A stretch of 64,000 nucleotides of DNA from Saitoella complicata NRRL Y-17804. Its lineage: Eukaryota > Ascomycota > Saitoellomycetes > Saitoellales > Saitoellaceae. The translations under genes and the position numbers were made by a program. Of this stretch, positions 55,051 to 63,124 are shown one piece after another. The stretch spans positions 310,001-374,000 of the forward strand of contig NW_017567002.1 of the NCBI RefSeq assembly GCF_001661265.1, read 5' to 3'. The notes below the pieces were generated by a model. That model was not told the DNA's origin. It did no database searches and saw nothing but the letters and a program-made list of their open reading frames with translations. Each line of letters opens with the position of its first letter. Position 1 is the first letter of the stretch.

Positions 55051-55673
55051 TGTTGTAGCTGCTGTGTATGTAATAGTAATAAAGCTTCCTGAGCTGTAGT
55101 TGTAGCTGATCGATCTGATCTGTCAAAGACTCGACGGTGTTGTAGTAAAGAACGTAAGGGTAGTGGTCAAACGAATGAATGGAGAAAAACAGAAAAGAGG
55201 GAACCGGCACAGCTTATATTCACCCACCTAAGCCATGCCAAAACGATGAGAAGAGGGGTTGGTTTCGAAGTCGCGACTCTTGAAGGTTCGAGCGTCGAAT
55301 CTTGAGACGGATGGCTCAGGTAAGTTACCCAATTGGGGCTGGGTGGCTGGCGGAGGCTGAGGATGGGGGGCCCGAGCGCGCGAGACTTGAGGCAGAGAAA
55401 GAGAGGATGGCAGGGATGTTGCGATTGTGAGAAACAGTAGCAGGGATGTGACATGACGTAGTCATTTGTATTGCAATACTTCAGAATCGTTTTCTATACT
55501 GGCTATGAATTCGTTGCAATAGCAAAGGCAGAGCTCGAGCATCCGCCGGCGCTTGAATTTGAAAGGAATAAATGGGCTGCGGATCATTGCAATCCGTCCT
55601 GAAGTCGTCCAAACAAGTCCATTCGTACATATTTAACATCATAGATGTCACCAATGCCTGCTTCCCACCCTCG
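55051..55673. other. Spacer between the two GPI-type wall protein genes
   Basis: 623 bp containing the promoter of the 179-aa wall protein. A TATA-like TATATTCA is at about 55217. No gene, tRNA or repeat is supported. Confidence 0.35.
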
Positions 55674-56021
55674 TTACGCCATCATAACCGCCGCTCCCGC
55701 AGCCACGACAGCAGCAAGGATAGCCCTGTCAACGATCGTAGCCACCGCCGCAGCGTTCGAACTGGCGCTTGTCGTAGTCCCGACAGCTGTTGTTGCAGTC
55801 GTAGCTGCCGTGGTAGTGCCGGTAATTGGCAAGGCACTTCGAGTACCTGAGATCACGCTCGCTGTCGACGTAGCGGAGGTACTGGGTGCAGAGCTTGCAC
55901 TCCCGCTCGAGCTCGCCCGTGATGTAACGCTCTGAGAGCCGGACAGGGAAACTGAAGAAGTCGACTGCGCCGAGATGGTTGCTGTAAAGAACAAGGGTAG
56001 TGCCGCAAACGGAAGGATCAT
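55674..56021 (-). CDS. Small Ser/Thr-rich GPI-type secreted protein
   Basis: 115 aa from the ATG at 56021. The N-terminus MILPFAALPLFFTATISAQ is a good signal peptide; the frame is open for 30 more codons upstream, but that extension would bury the signal. The mature part is almost only Ser, Thr, Ala and Gly, without Cys, and ends in a hydrophobic stretch (AAVVAAGAAVMMA) with preceding small residues, fitting GPI attachment. No family is recognisable. The low complexity makes the call less certain, but signal, tail and position next to a second wall protein gene agree. Confidence 0.55.
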   Translation of the reverse strand: MILPFAALPLFFTATISAQSTSSVSLSGSQSVTSRASSSGSASSAPSTSATSTASVISGTRSALPITGTTTAATTATTAVGTTTSASSNAAAVATIVDRAILAAVVAAGAAVMMA

Positions 56022-56461
56022 CGCGGTGATGTCGATGAGGGTTATGGGTTGGGTCGTACCCACTAAACGTCCCTGTGAACTCCTACGGTTAAGTTGATCT
56101 GCCTTCCACAACGCTTGCTCAAAACCATATGGCGTTCTGTTGGGATATTACGGTGGGATAGATCATGCAGGATTCACGCGGCCCGGGACGGGAGCGGGAG
56201 ATCATGTTGCGCTCTTGCACTCTGAGGGTGCTCCAGGTGGACGTTTGGGCATCTCTAGCACGAAGAATGTGCTTGTCATTCCAAGTTCATCAAAGAACTT
56301 TAGATGCCCTTATAACTCCAAAACACAAAGACCGGCCATCGACGAGAGCTGCTGGGTGTCGGCAGTGTGGGGGATCGATAACGATAGCGCGCGACACCCG
56401 ATGCGGTAATCTCGAGAACGCTGACCCTCCTCCAACAGCAGCATTCATCCCCATCATCACG
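56022..56461. promoter_or_regulatory. Divergent region between the small GPI-type gene and the aminopeptidase gene
   Basis: 440 bp between a minus-strand and a plus-strand start. The aminopeptidase frame stays open upstream to 56165, so part of the stretch could be coding if an earlier ATG is used. Confidence 0.35.
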
Positions 56462-58168
56462 ATGCAAATCAAAGCAAACTTCATCTCTCGCCCTCAGCAA
56501 ACACCTTCTCCTCCTCTTCCCCGCTCTGAAGTCACCCCTGACACAGACTCAGACTCCTCCTCCGACGATGACCTCCCCCCCTATGCCTCCCCCTTCCTCA
56601 AATTCATCAATGCCGCCCCAACAGTTTACCACGCCGTCGACTTCTTCGCCTCCGAGCTCACTCGTGCAGGGTACTCCCGTCTCCTTGAAAAGGATGATTG
56701 GTCATCCACGCTCAAGCCCGGTGGAAAGTACTTTGTCACCAGGAACCAGAGTTCGTTGATTGCGTTTGGGGTTGGGGATGAGTATAAGGCTGGTGAGGGC
56801 GGGGTTGCGTTTATTGGGAGTCATATAGATGCGTTGGCGTTGAAGGGTATGCCCTTTCGTGCGATGATTTCCGTTAAAGGAAATTTGACTAACATTGGCA
56901 TACAGTCAAGCCTGTCAGCAATCTACCCACGAAGTCCGGATATCTTCAATTGGGTGTAGCACCTTATGCGGGAGCCATGAACTCTACTTGGTGGGATCGT
57001 GATCTCGGACTTGCCGGGCGGGTTATGCTCAAGCAGGAAGACGGGTCAGTGAAGCATACACTCGTTCGCTTGCCGCGACCAATTGGTCGTATCCCGACTT
57101 TGGCCCCTCATTTTGGTGCCCCGAGTCAAGGCCCGTTCGATAAGGAGACTCGTATGACACCTATCGTCGGGTTAGAGAAGGAAGTGGCCCACAGTCTCGA
57201 GGATAGAGTCGATGGGATGAAGGTGACGAGCAGCGGCATCCCCGTCAACGACGCTCAGAAGAACCACCATCCCCGTTTGTTGAAAGCGTTGGCCAAGGAA
57301 CTCAAGCGTGATGTAAGCGACATCGTCGACTTTGACCTCGAAATGTTCGACACCCACGCCGCCCAACCCTTCGGCCTCGACTCCGAATTCCTCTCCACCC
57401 CCCGCTGCGACGACAAACTCTGTTCCTACGCCGCGATCCAAGGTCTCATTAACGCAACGAAGGATGGTGCTTTGAAGGGGTGTGGGATTGTAAGGTTGGT
57501 GGGATTGTTTGATGACGAGGAGGTTGGAAGTCGGTTGAGGCAGGGTGCGGCGAGTAACTTTTTGCCGGGGGTTGTGGAGAGGGTTGTTGGTACTTTGAAG
57601 GAGAACGGTGAGGATGTTGCGGTACGTCGTAAAACGAAGACAAGGGGGATGAATGCTAATTGGCCGAACAGAACTTGATGCACCGGACATGGGCAAAGTC
57701 GTTCTTCATCAGTGCGGACGTGATTCACGCCGTCAACCCAAACGTACGTCGAAACCATTTAACAGCGTATGAGCACCGCTAACGTTCGATGTACAGTTCG
57801 AAGACGCCTACGAACCCCACCACTCCCCCCGCCTCAACACCGGCCCCGTCATCTCCTGCGACCCAAACGGGCACATGACAACCGACGCCCCCTCCAAATA
57901 CCTCGTCTCCCTCATCGCATCCCGTACCTCCCCTCCAACAACCCTCCAACTCTTCCAAATTCGAAACGGGCAACCAAGTGGTGGGACGATTGGCCCGATG
58001 TTGAGTACGATGACGGGGGTCATGAGTGTGGATATGGGGTTACCGCAATTGAGTATGCATTCCATTCGGGCTACGACGGGAGCTGAGGATGTTGGGCTGG
58101 GGGTTGTGTTTTTTGAGGGTTTCTTCAGGGAGTATGAGGAGGTTGGGAAGATGGTTGTCGTTGACTGA
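56462..58168 (+). CDS. APE4: Aspartyl aminopeptidase (M18 family, DNPEP/Ape4)
   Basis: Exons 56462-56846, 56906-57621, 57672-57743 and 57797-58168, 514 aa; M18 enzymes are usually 450-510 aa. Metal and catalytic landmarks appear in order: GSHIDA (zinc His), TWWDRDLGLAGRV (bridging Asp), FDDEEVGSR (catalytic and zinc Glu), ISADVIHAVNPN (zinc Asp) and LPQLSMHSIRA (zinc His). The enzyme removes N-terminal Asp or Glu from peptides in the cytosol; in yeast Ape4 can be carried to the vacuole by the Cvt route. A 30-residue Ser/Asp-rich segment precedes the core. I chose the ATG at 56462 because the open frame before it codes for an unlikely sequence; an ATG at 56165 would add 99 residues. Confidence 0.93.
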
Positions 58169-58682
58169 AAACCTAAATCGTGGCGTGGGGGATTAACTGT
58201 GGGTGTGGATTGGAGGACATATGGGATGGTGATGGGTGATGGATGATTAATGGGTAATGACAGTTATAGCGGGAGACATTGCATTCGTATCATAGGTAGC
58301 TATCGAAGCAGCCATATCGAGCTCCTGAATGTGCCGTTAGGACAAGACCTCGGTTGCCTAGCTAAACGGTACACAACCCTCTTACATCCTGCGTATCACT
58401 ATCAACGAAACAATCCGTCCAGTCGTCGATCGTCCCAATGGTCGAGAGGCCGTGAACGTTGTTAACGTACGCCGTTGGAATGCTCAACTTCCTCAAATCT
58501 ATGCGAAGAGTATAGCGCTTAAAGTCCCGACTCCCTTCGTGTCGACGTCAGGCATTGCAGCAAAGCTCTCCCTTCCCTTACCCAAACGCCCTTACGACTC
58601 GCTGCAATCAGAATTCTTTAGCATACATCCCCACTATCAATAATCTGACAACAGTACTTCTGCTCGACCATCCAGCTGGTCC
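58169..58682. other. Convergent 3' region between the aminopeptidase and kinase genes
   Basis: 514 bp between two converging stop codons. It contains only short frames and moderately AT-rich sequence; both polyadenylation regions must lie here. Confidence 0.4.
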
Positions 58683-59804
58683 TCAAAACACCAACTTCCT
58701 CGCAATCTTATCCCTCCCTCCCAAGTTCTCTTTCGCATCCGCCTTCCTCTTCAAATCCCTCACTACTTCCCCACCCCTCTCCATCCCCCCTCCCTTCCTC
58801 GGTAACCTATCCTCCCGCGTCGGACGCGGCGCATTCACGAAATACGGATGCAGCAAACACTCCCGTGACGTCGGACGCTTCCGAGGGTCAAAAGTCAGCA
58901 TGCGGGAGAGGAGGTCAAGGGCGTCTGTCGAGGCCGCGGTGAAGAGTCCGGAGAGGGGTTGGCGCGGGTAAGTCGTCCGGGGCATAGCGGTCTCGTATGC
59001 GGGTAATTTTCGCATATCGGGCCATTCGTCCTCTGTCGGTGTTCCTAGTGCTCGGAAGATGACGTCGAGCTGTCCGAGGTCAGTTTCGGAAGCCATGTAT
59101 GGGACACGCAACATCAACTCTGCAAATATACACCCAACGGACCAAATGTCGATGCCGGTGCCATACCATCTCGCACCCATCAGTAACTCTGGAGATCGAT
59201 ACCACCGCGTCACGACGCTATTTGACATGCGTGCCGAGGGACCTGTATCGGCATGATATCTCGCCAGTCCAAAATCTGCGAGCTTGAGAACGCCGGTGGG
59301 GGAGATGAGCAAGTTGTTCGGCTTCAAATCGCGGTGGAGGACAAAGTTGTCGTGGCAGTGGAGGAGGCCGCGGAGGGTCATGCACATCCATGCTTTCACA
59401 TTCCCGGGGGAAAATATAATGGAGCGGTCCCGGATGAGCATCTCGAGATCGCAATCGAGGAACTCGAGAACGAGGTTCAAATTTTGTTTCTGCGAGAAGA
59501 CGTCGAGGAGGTGAATAATATTCTCGTGCCGTAACTCTCTCAATAACTTGATCTCCCGTATCGCAGACAAGTCAATCCCGTTTTTCGCTTGATCCGCAGG
59601 CCCGACCTTGATTTTCTTAATGGCGATTTTGATGTTGGTGTCGATTTGTTTACCGACGTAGACGACGGCATAGGTTCCTTCTCCAACTTTTTCTTCTTTA
59701 AGGTAGCGTTTTCGGACGAGCTCGTTTTGGAGTTCGGCGGGTTCGAGGCCGGTGCCGAAGGTTGAGACGGGGGTTGGTTGGCGGGTGGTGTCTGCGGAGC
59801 TCAT
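58683..59804 (-). CDS. KIN28: TFIIH cyclin-dependent kinase (CDK7/Kin28/Mcs6)
   Basis: Single exon, 373 aa from the ATG at 59804; an upstream in-frame ATG at 59888 would add an unlikely 28-residue stretch. Kinase landmarks: GEGTYAVVY at 41-49, AIKKIKVG, HRDLKPNNLL and DFGLARY. The Kin28/CDK7 identity rests on KIKVG, LLDVFSQKQNLNLVLEFL, the NNLLISPTGVLKLADFG region, and SGLFTAASTDALDLLSRMLT. The T-loop reads SARMSNSVVTRWYR: the position of activating Thr (T170 in human CDK7, T162 in Kin28) is Ser here. The kinase phosphorylates Ser5/7 of the Pol II CTD at promoters and can act as CDK-activating kinase. The C-terminal 40 residues are basic and end in KLVF. Confidence 0.93.
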   Translation of the reverse strand: MSSADTTRQPTPVSTFGTGLEPAELQNELVRKRYLKEEKVGEGTYAVVYVGKQIDTNIKIAIKKIKVGPADQAKNGIDLSAIREIKLLRELRHENIIHLLDVFSQKQNLNLVLEFLDCDLEMLIRDRSIIFSPGNVKAWMCMTLRGLLHCHDNFVLHRDLKPNNLLISPTGVLKLADFGLARYHADTGPSARMSNSVVTRWYRSPELLMGARWYGTGIDIWSVGCIFAELMLRVPYMASETDLGQLDVIFRALGTPTEDEWPDMRKLPAYETAMPRTTYPRQPLSGLFTAASTDALDLLSRMLTFDPRKRPTSRECLLHPYFVNAPRPTREDRLPRKGGGMERGGEVVRDLKRKADAKENLGGRDKIARKLVF

Positions 59805-59974
59805 GCTGCAATTGTATGCTGTCCGGATGGTAAGGAGAGTCGAGGGTATTGTGAACGGTTGTCGTACTAGTAACGTAGACATGTTCACCCCTGGCTATGT
59901 ACTCCCGGAAAGGGAGCCCTCCTTAATCTACACCACCGGCTCCCCCCCAAAGCACCCTCACTCGCAATTGATCC
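59805..59974. promoter_or_regulatory. Bidirectional promoter between KIN28 and the SUB1-like gene
   Basis: Only about 170 bp separate the two divergent starts, or 285 bp if the downstream ATG at 60090 is used for the SUB1-like gene. It includes a C-run near 59944-59951 but no TATA box. Confidence 0.5.
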
Positions 59975-60548
59975 ATGTTCCGACTGATCCCTACCACACG
60001 CGTACGCGCCGTCAACTCCACTCTCGGATCGCAATTGGCCAGGAGGACGAACCACAGCGGATCATCCGACAGAGGCTACGGATACGGACATGACAAAGAC
60101 TCGCAGAGCCCCAGGAGGGAACGTCGCTCGGGCGCGTTCGAGAGGGTTCGTAAATTATCCCTCGAAGGAGGTCTTGAATCTCTTTACTGATCAAGGACAA
60201 CAGCGAGGTGCAGAGCTCGAGGACACGCCAGTGAAACCCCCCACCAAAGTCGCCCCAGAGCTCATCGGAAAGAAACAACTCGACGCAAAGAGCAACTCAT
60301 ACTGGGAAATCGGCGGTAGCTTCCGGCGCGTCTCCGTCGAGCCCTTCGAGAACCAAATCTTGGTCTCAATTCGGCAATTCGTTCAAGACGAAATTGACCC
60401 CGCTAAATTCTATCCTACGAAGAAGGGTATTTCGCTTACGGTTGAGCAGTGGAAGGTGCTGAAGGGGTGTATGGCGGAGATTGATGAGGCGGTTGATGAG
60501 ATGGGGCGTAAGGGTGGGCAGGAGGGAGAGAGGTTTGGGGAGCAGTGA
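59975..60548 (+). CDS. SUB1: PC4/Sub1-type transcriptional coactivator
   Basis: The C-terminal half is a PC4 domain: WEIGGSFRRVSVEPFENQIL, VSIRQFVQDEI, YPTKKGISLTVEQWKVLKG. PC4/Sub1 binds single-stranded DNA and acts in Pol II initiation, elongation and CTD phosphorylation. Two N-termini are possible. A two-exon model, 59975-60149 plus 60196-60548 (175 aa), starts MFRLIPTTRVRAVNSTLGSQ and is Arg/Ser-rich, presequence-like. The unspliced model starts at 60090 (152 aa, MTKTRRAPGGNVARARSRG). The 46-nt intron has donor GTAAAT and TACTGAT near the acceptor; both models give the same PC4 domain. I favour the spliced form slightly. It is divergent from the KIN28 gene. Confidence 0.75.
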
Positions 60549-60668
60549 TTTTGGTTCAGTAGGATGCGTGGGAAAGTATCTGTAGGCGAGCTGTAAATGG
60601 ACTTTATAATTCTTTTGATTATCCGGAATTCAAGCAGTTATCAGTGTAAGTTCAACACCTCGGCCCTT

Positions 60669-61466
60669 CTATACCGGCGCACTCTCCTTCTCCTTCTCCT
60701 CCTCCACCGCAAACCCCTCCACAACACTCCTCTGCACCCCCCCAGTCAAACACCCCACCCGATACCCACTCTCCCTACACCTCCTTCCCCCCTCAAGACT
60801 CTCCACAACCCACTCCACCCCCACAAACTTCACACCTCCACCCCCCGCTCTACCCAACTCTTTCTGAATCTTATTGGCGGCTAACCCAGTTTGCCCCACG
60901 ATCACGTGCGTACAGGATTTGATACGATAGGTCGAGGAGATGGAGCCACCGTGGAGTGCGATGAGGCGTTTTAGGCGGTGGTCGGAGTAGGAGGGGCCGA
61001 GGTAGCCGTTGAAGTAGAGGGTGCAGCCTTTGAAGATTTGGGGGAATTCGTCTTTACTGCCTGGCTGCTTCTCTATTGCCGAGGTCGAGGACATGGATGA
61101 CGCAGTTGTACTCGTCGAAGTTATTGATGATGCCTCACTATTGGTGGAGGTAGTGGAGTCGGTCGACTCATTCCGCTGTAGTTGTAGGGTTGTATGCGCA
61201 CTCCCCATCGGCACCGCAAACTGTCTCCTCAATTTCGCGTTTCGATGCGCCAGATATCCCGCTCCCCTCGCTCGCCCATCACTTACTTCGTGCCCAGATC
61301 CAGCTGATTTAAAAACGTCGTATGGTTTTCGGCGGGTGGTTGTGAATGGGTTGTTTTCCTTGTTTGAGATGTTTCGGATGGCAGAGGAGGAGGAGGATGA
61401 CTTTTTGGTAGGAGGGGCGGGGTGGGGTTTTGTGGAGATGAGGTAGCGGTCGAGGGTGTTTGTCAT
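60669..61466 (-). CDS. Single-BRCT-domain protein
   Basis: Single exon, 265 aa. The N-terminus MTNTLDRYLIS is followed by Lys/Ser/Thr-rich disordered sequence (residues 12-140). A BRCT domain fills about 144-235: FKGCTLYFNGYLGPS, LKRLIALHGGSISSTYRIKS, THVIVGQTGLAANKI and VEWVVESLEGGRRC, with the conserved GG and the Trp of the last helix. The YFNGY start and LHGG recall the BRCT of Rev1. A role in DNA damage or replication is inferred from this. The N-terminal LDRYL could be a partial PCNA-binding motif, but it lacks the usual Gln and double aromatic. It is convergent with the SUB1-like gene, the two stops being 120 bp apart. Confidence 0.75.
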   Translation of the reverse strand: MTNTLDRYLISTKPHPAPPTKKSSSSSSAIRNISNKENNPFTTTRRKPYDVFKSAGSGHEVSDGRARGAGYLAHRNAKLRRQFAVPMGSAHTTLQLQRNESTDSTTSTNSEASSITSTSTTASSMSSTSAIEKQPGSKDEFPQIFKGCTLYFNGYLGPSYSDHRLKRLIALHGGSISSTYRIKSCTHVIVGQTGLAANKIQKELGRAGGGGVKFVGVEWVVESLEGGRRCRESGYRVGCLTGGVQRSVVEGFAVEEEKEKESAPV

Positions 61467-61864
61467 TTGTTTGGGTTGGAGGCCTCGTTGGGCGGTGACG
61501 GAGATGTTTGGTGGTTTGTTTGTGCTGCGGGTTGCTTCGGTCGCGCCCGATGACCGGGGTGAGGCAGCTCACGCGAGCTCGAGGGTTGTGAGGTAAAACT
61601 GTCTGTTCGGCAAGAGATCGGCTCTTGTTGCTAGGTGTGTCCAGCTGTACGTATCAAACGTTTCGTGAAAGCACCCGTTCTCACCGTCCAAAACCAGGGT
61701 CCGAGCGTACCAGCTGTCGATCACGACTTTGCCGTACAAATGTAGTAAAGTTGAAGAAGATACCATTTGAAAAGACTTTTTGATCTAAGAACGCCTACCA
61801 AAACCGAAAACCAAAGCATCAAGCTGTAAAGAGAAAGCACCAAGCCCCGCAAACCCCACAAGAT
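61467..61864. other. Spacer between the BRCT and SIS genes
   Basis: 398 bp including the promoter of the minus-strand BRCT gene and the 3' UTR of the SIS gene. No gene is seen. Confidence 0.35.
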
Positions 61865-62830
61865 CTATACGCTCTCACCACCACCCTCCATAAACTCCTC
61901 ATTCGGCGGCGTAATCGGCCCCCTCATCTCCTTCCCCATCTCGACCTCCCTCTCCCTTGCAACAACCCCCAACGCCCCACCCGGATGATTCCGCGCGAAA
62001 ACAGGCGTAGCCCCCTCCGCGACCTCCTTCACACTCGGACTCATATCCAGTCCATCCCAAGACATCATCTGTAGACGATGGGTACGTTTGAACATGACTG
62101 ACCACGCTATGGCGTCGCCGAGGGCTGTTACGAGTGTTGTTGAGGTCGTAGGGGCTGGGAGGGCGTTATTGAGGACTTCTTGGTTGTGCGGGATTTGCGA
62201 GTCGATAACGATGTCGACTCCAATCTCACTCCGAAGTTTTTCGGGTTCGGGACAACCGGTGATCATGATGATTGGACACCCCCTTGCCCGCATATGCGGA
62301 ATCAACTCCACGACCTCCCTCGTTCGTCCGGAATGTGAGATAGCGATACAGACATCGCCATCCCTCACGATTCCTAGATCTCCGTGTAGTGCATCGCACG
62401 GGTGTAGGTATATCGCCGGAGAGCCCGTACTCGTACACGTCGCCGCGATCTTCCTCGCAATGATTCCAGATTTGCCAAGACCGGTGAGAATGATTTTGCC
62501 CTGTCGAAGAAGGGAGTGTGAGATTAGTGCGATGGCAGCGTTGAAGGAGTGCACGGTGAGGGAGGTCGGTGAGGCAAGACGGGTCGAGACGGCTTGGAGA
62601 GCGGAAGCTTCTTCGGCGAGGATGCGGGAGGCTAAAGAAGCCGAAGAAGAAGGCGTGAAACTGCTTGTGTCGCTGACTGCGGTATCTGGTTTGGTATGCG
62701 AGAGTTCGTAGAAGGCCGGCTTTTCGTCTGGTGGAGTCAGCTGGAACACATGACGCGTGCTCGATCGGGAGGTCGGTCGATGTTCCGAACGTTGGAATGC
62801 GAAAGTATCCATCATAACTCTGGAGGTCAA
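61865..62830 (-). CDS. SIS-domain sugar-phosphate isomerase-like protein (KpsF/GutQ type)
   Basis: Single exon, 321 aa. After a polar 70-residue N-terminus the SIS fold begins, with GKIILTGLGKSGIIARKIAA, YLHPCDALHGDLG, AISHSGRTREVVELIPH and the C-terminal FARNHPGGALG, the signature pieces of bacterial arabinose-5-phosphate isomerases KpsF/KdsD/GutQ. The CBS pair found in the bacterial enzymes is missing. The reaction is probably an aldose-ketose isomerisation of a sugar phosphate, but fungi make no KDO, so the physiological substrate is unclear. An ATG 15 bases later (MMDTFAFQ) is an alternative start. Confidence 0.8.
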   Translation of the reverse strand: MTSRVMMDTFAFQRSEHRPTSRSSTRHVFQLTPPDEKPAFYELSHTKPDTAVSDTSSFTPSSSASLASRILAEEASALQAVSTRLASPTSLTVHSFNAAIALISHSLLRQGKIILTGLGKSGIIARKIAATCTSTGSPAIYLHPCDALHGDLGIVRDGDVCIAISHSGRTREVVELIPHMRARGCPIIMITGCPEPEKLRSEIGVDIVIDSQIPHNQEVLNNALPAPTTSTTLVTALGDAIAWSVMFKRTHRLQMMSWDGLDMSPSVKEVAEGATPVFARNHPGGALGVVAREREVEMGKEMRGPITPPNEEFMEGGGESV

Positions 62831-63124
62831 CAGCAGCAGGAGTAGGAAGAGCTGGCGGTTGGTATCAAGGTCGAAGACGAGTTACTCGATGCCTTTCAGC
62901 CCGTAGCGATGGCGTAGTCTGGTCAGTCTCTGAGATCCGATACACTCGGCTTGCTCTATCGATCGGCCGGCGCGCGGACCCTCCGAGGCGAGACCGTGCA
63001 CGTGAAGCACCCTGCACAGACCATATATGGGAAGGACATCTTGAAACCGAAGACGAATTTGGATGAAGCTCGACATTGCAACTAACTGACTAATACCCGA
63101 CCGTACACCTCCCACCTTGACAGA

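Noticed and set aside
55250-55300. Possible tRNA T-arm (GGTTCGAGCG) in the spacer between the wall-protein genes
   Set aside because: No acceptor stem, D-arm or anticodon stem could be fitted around it.
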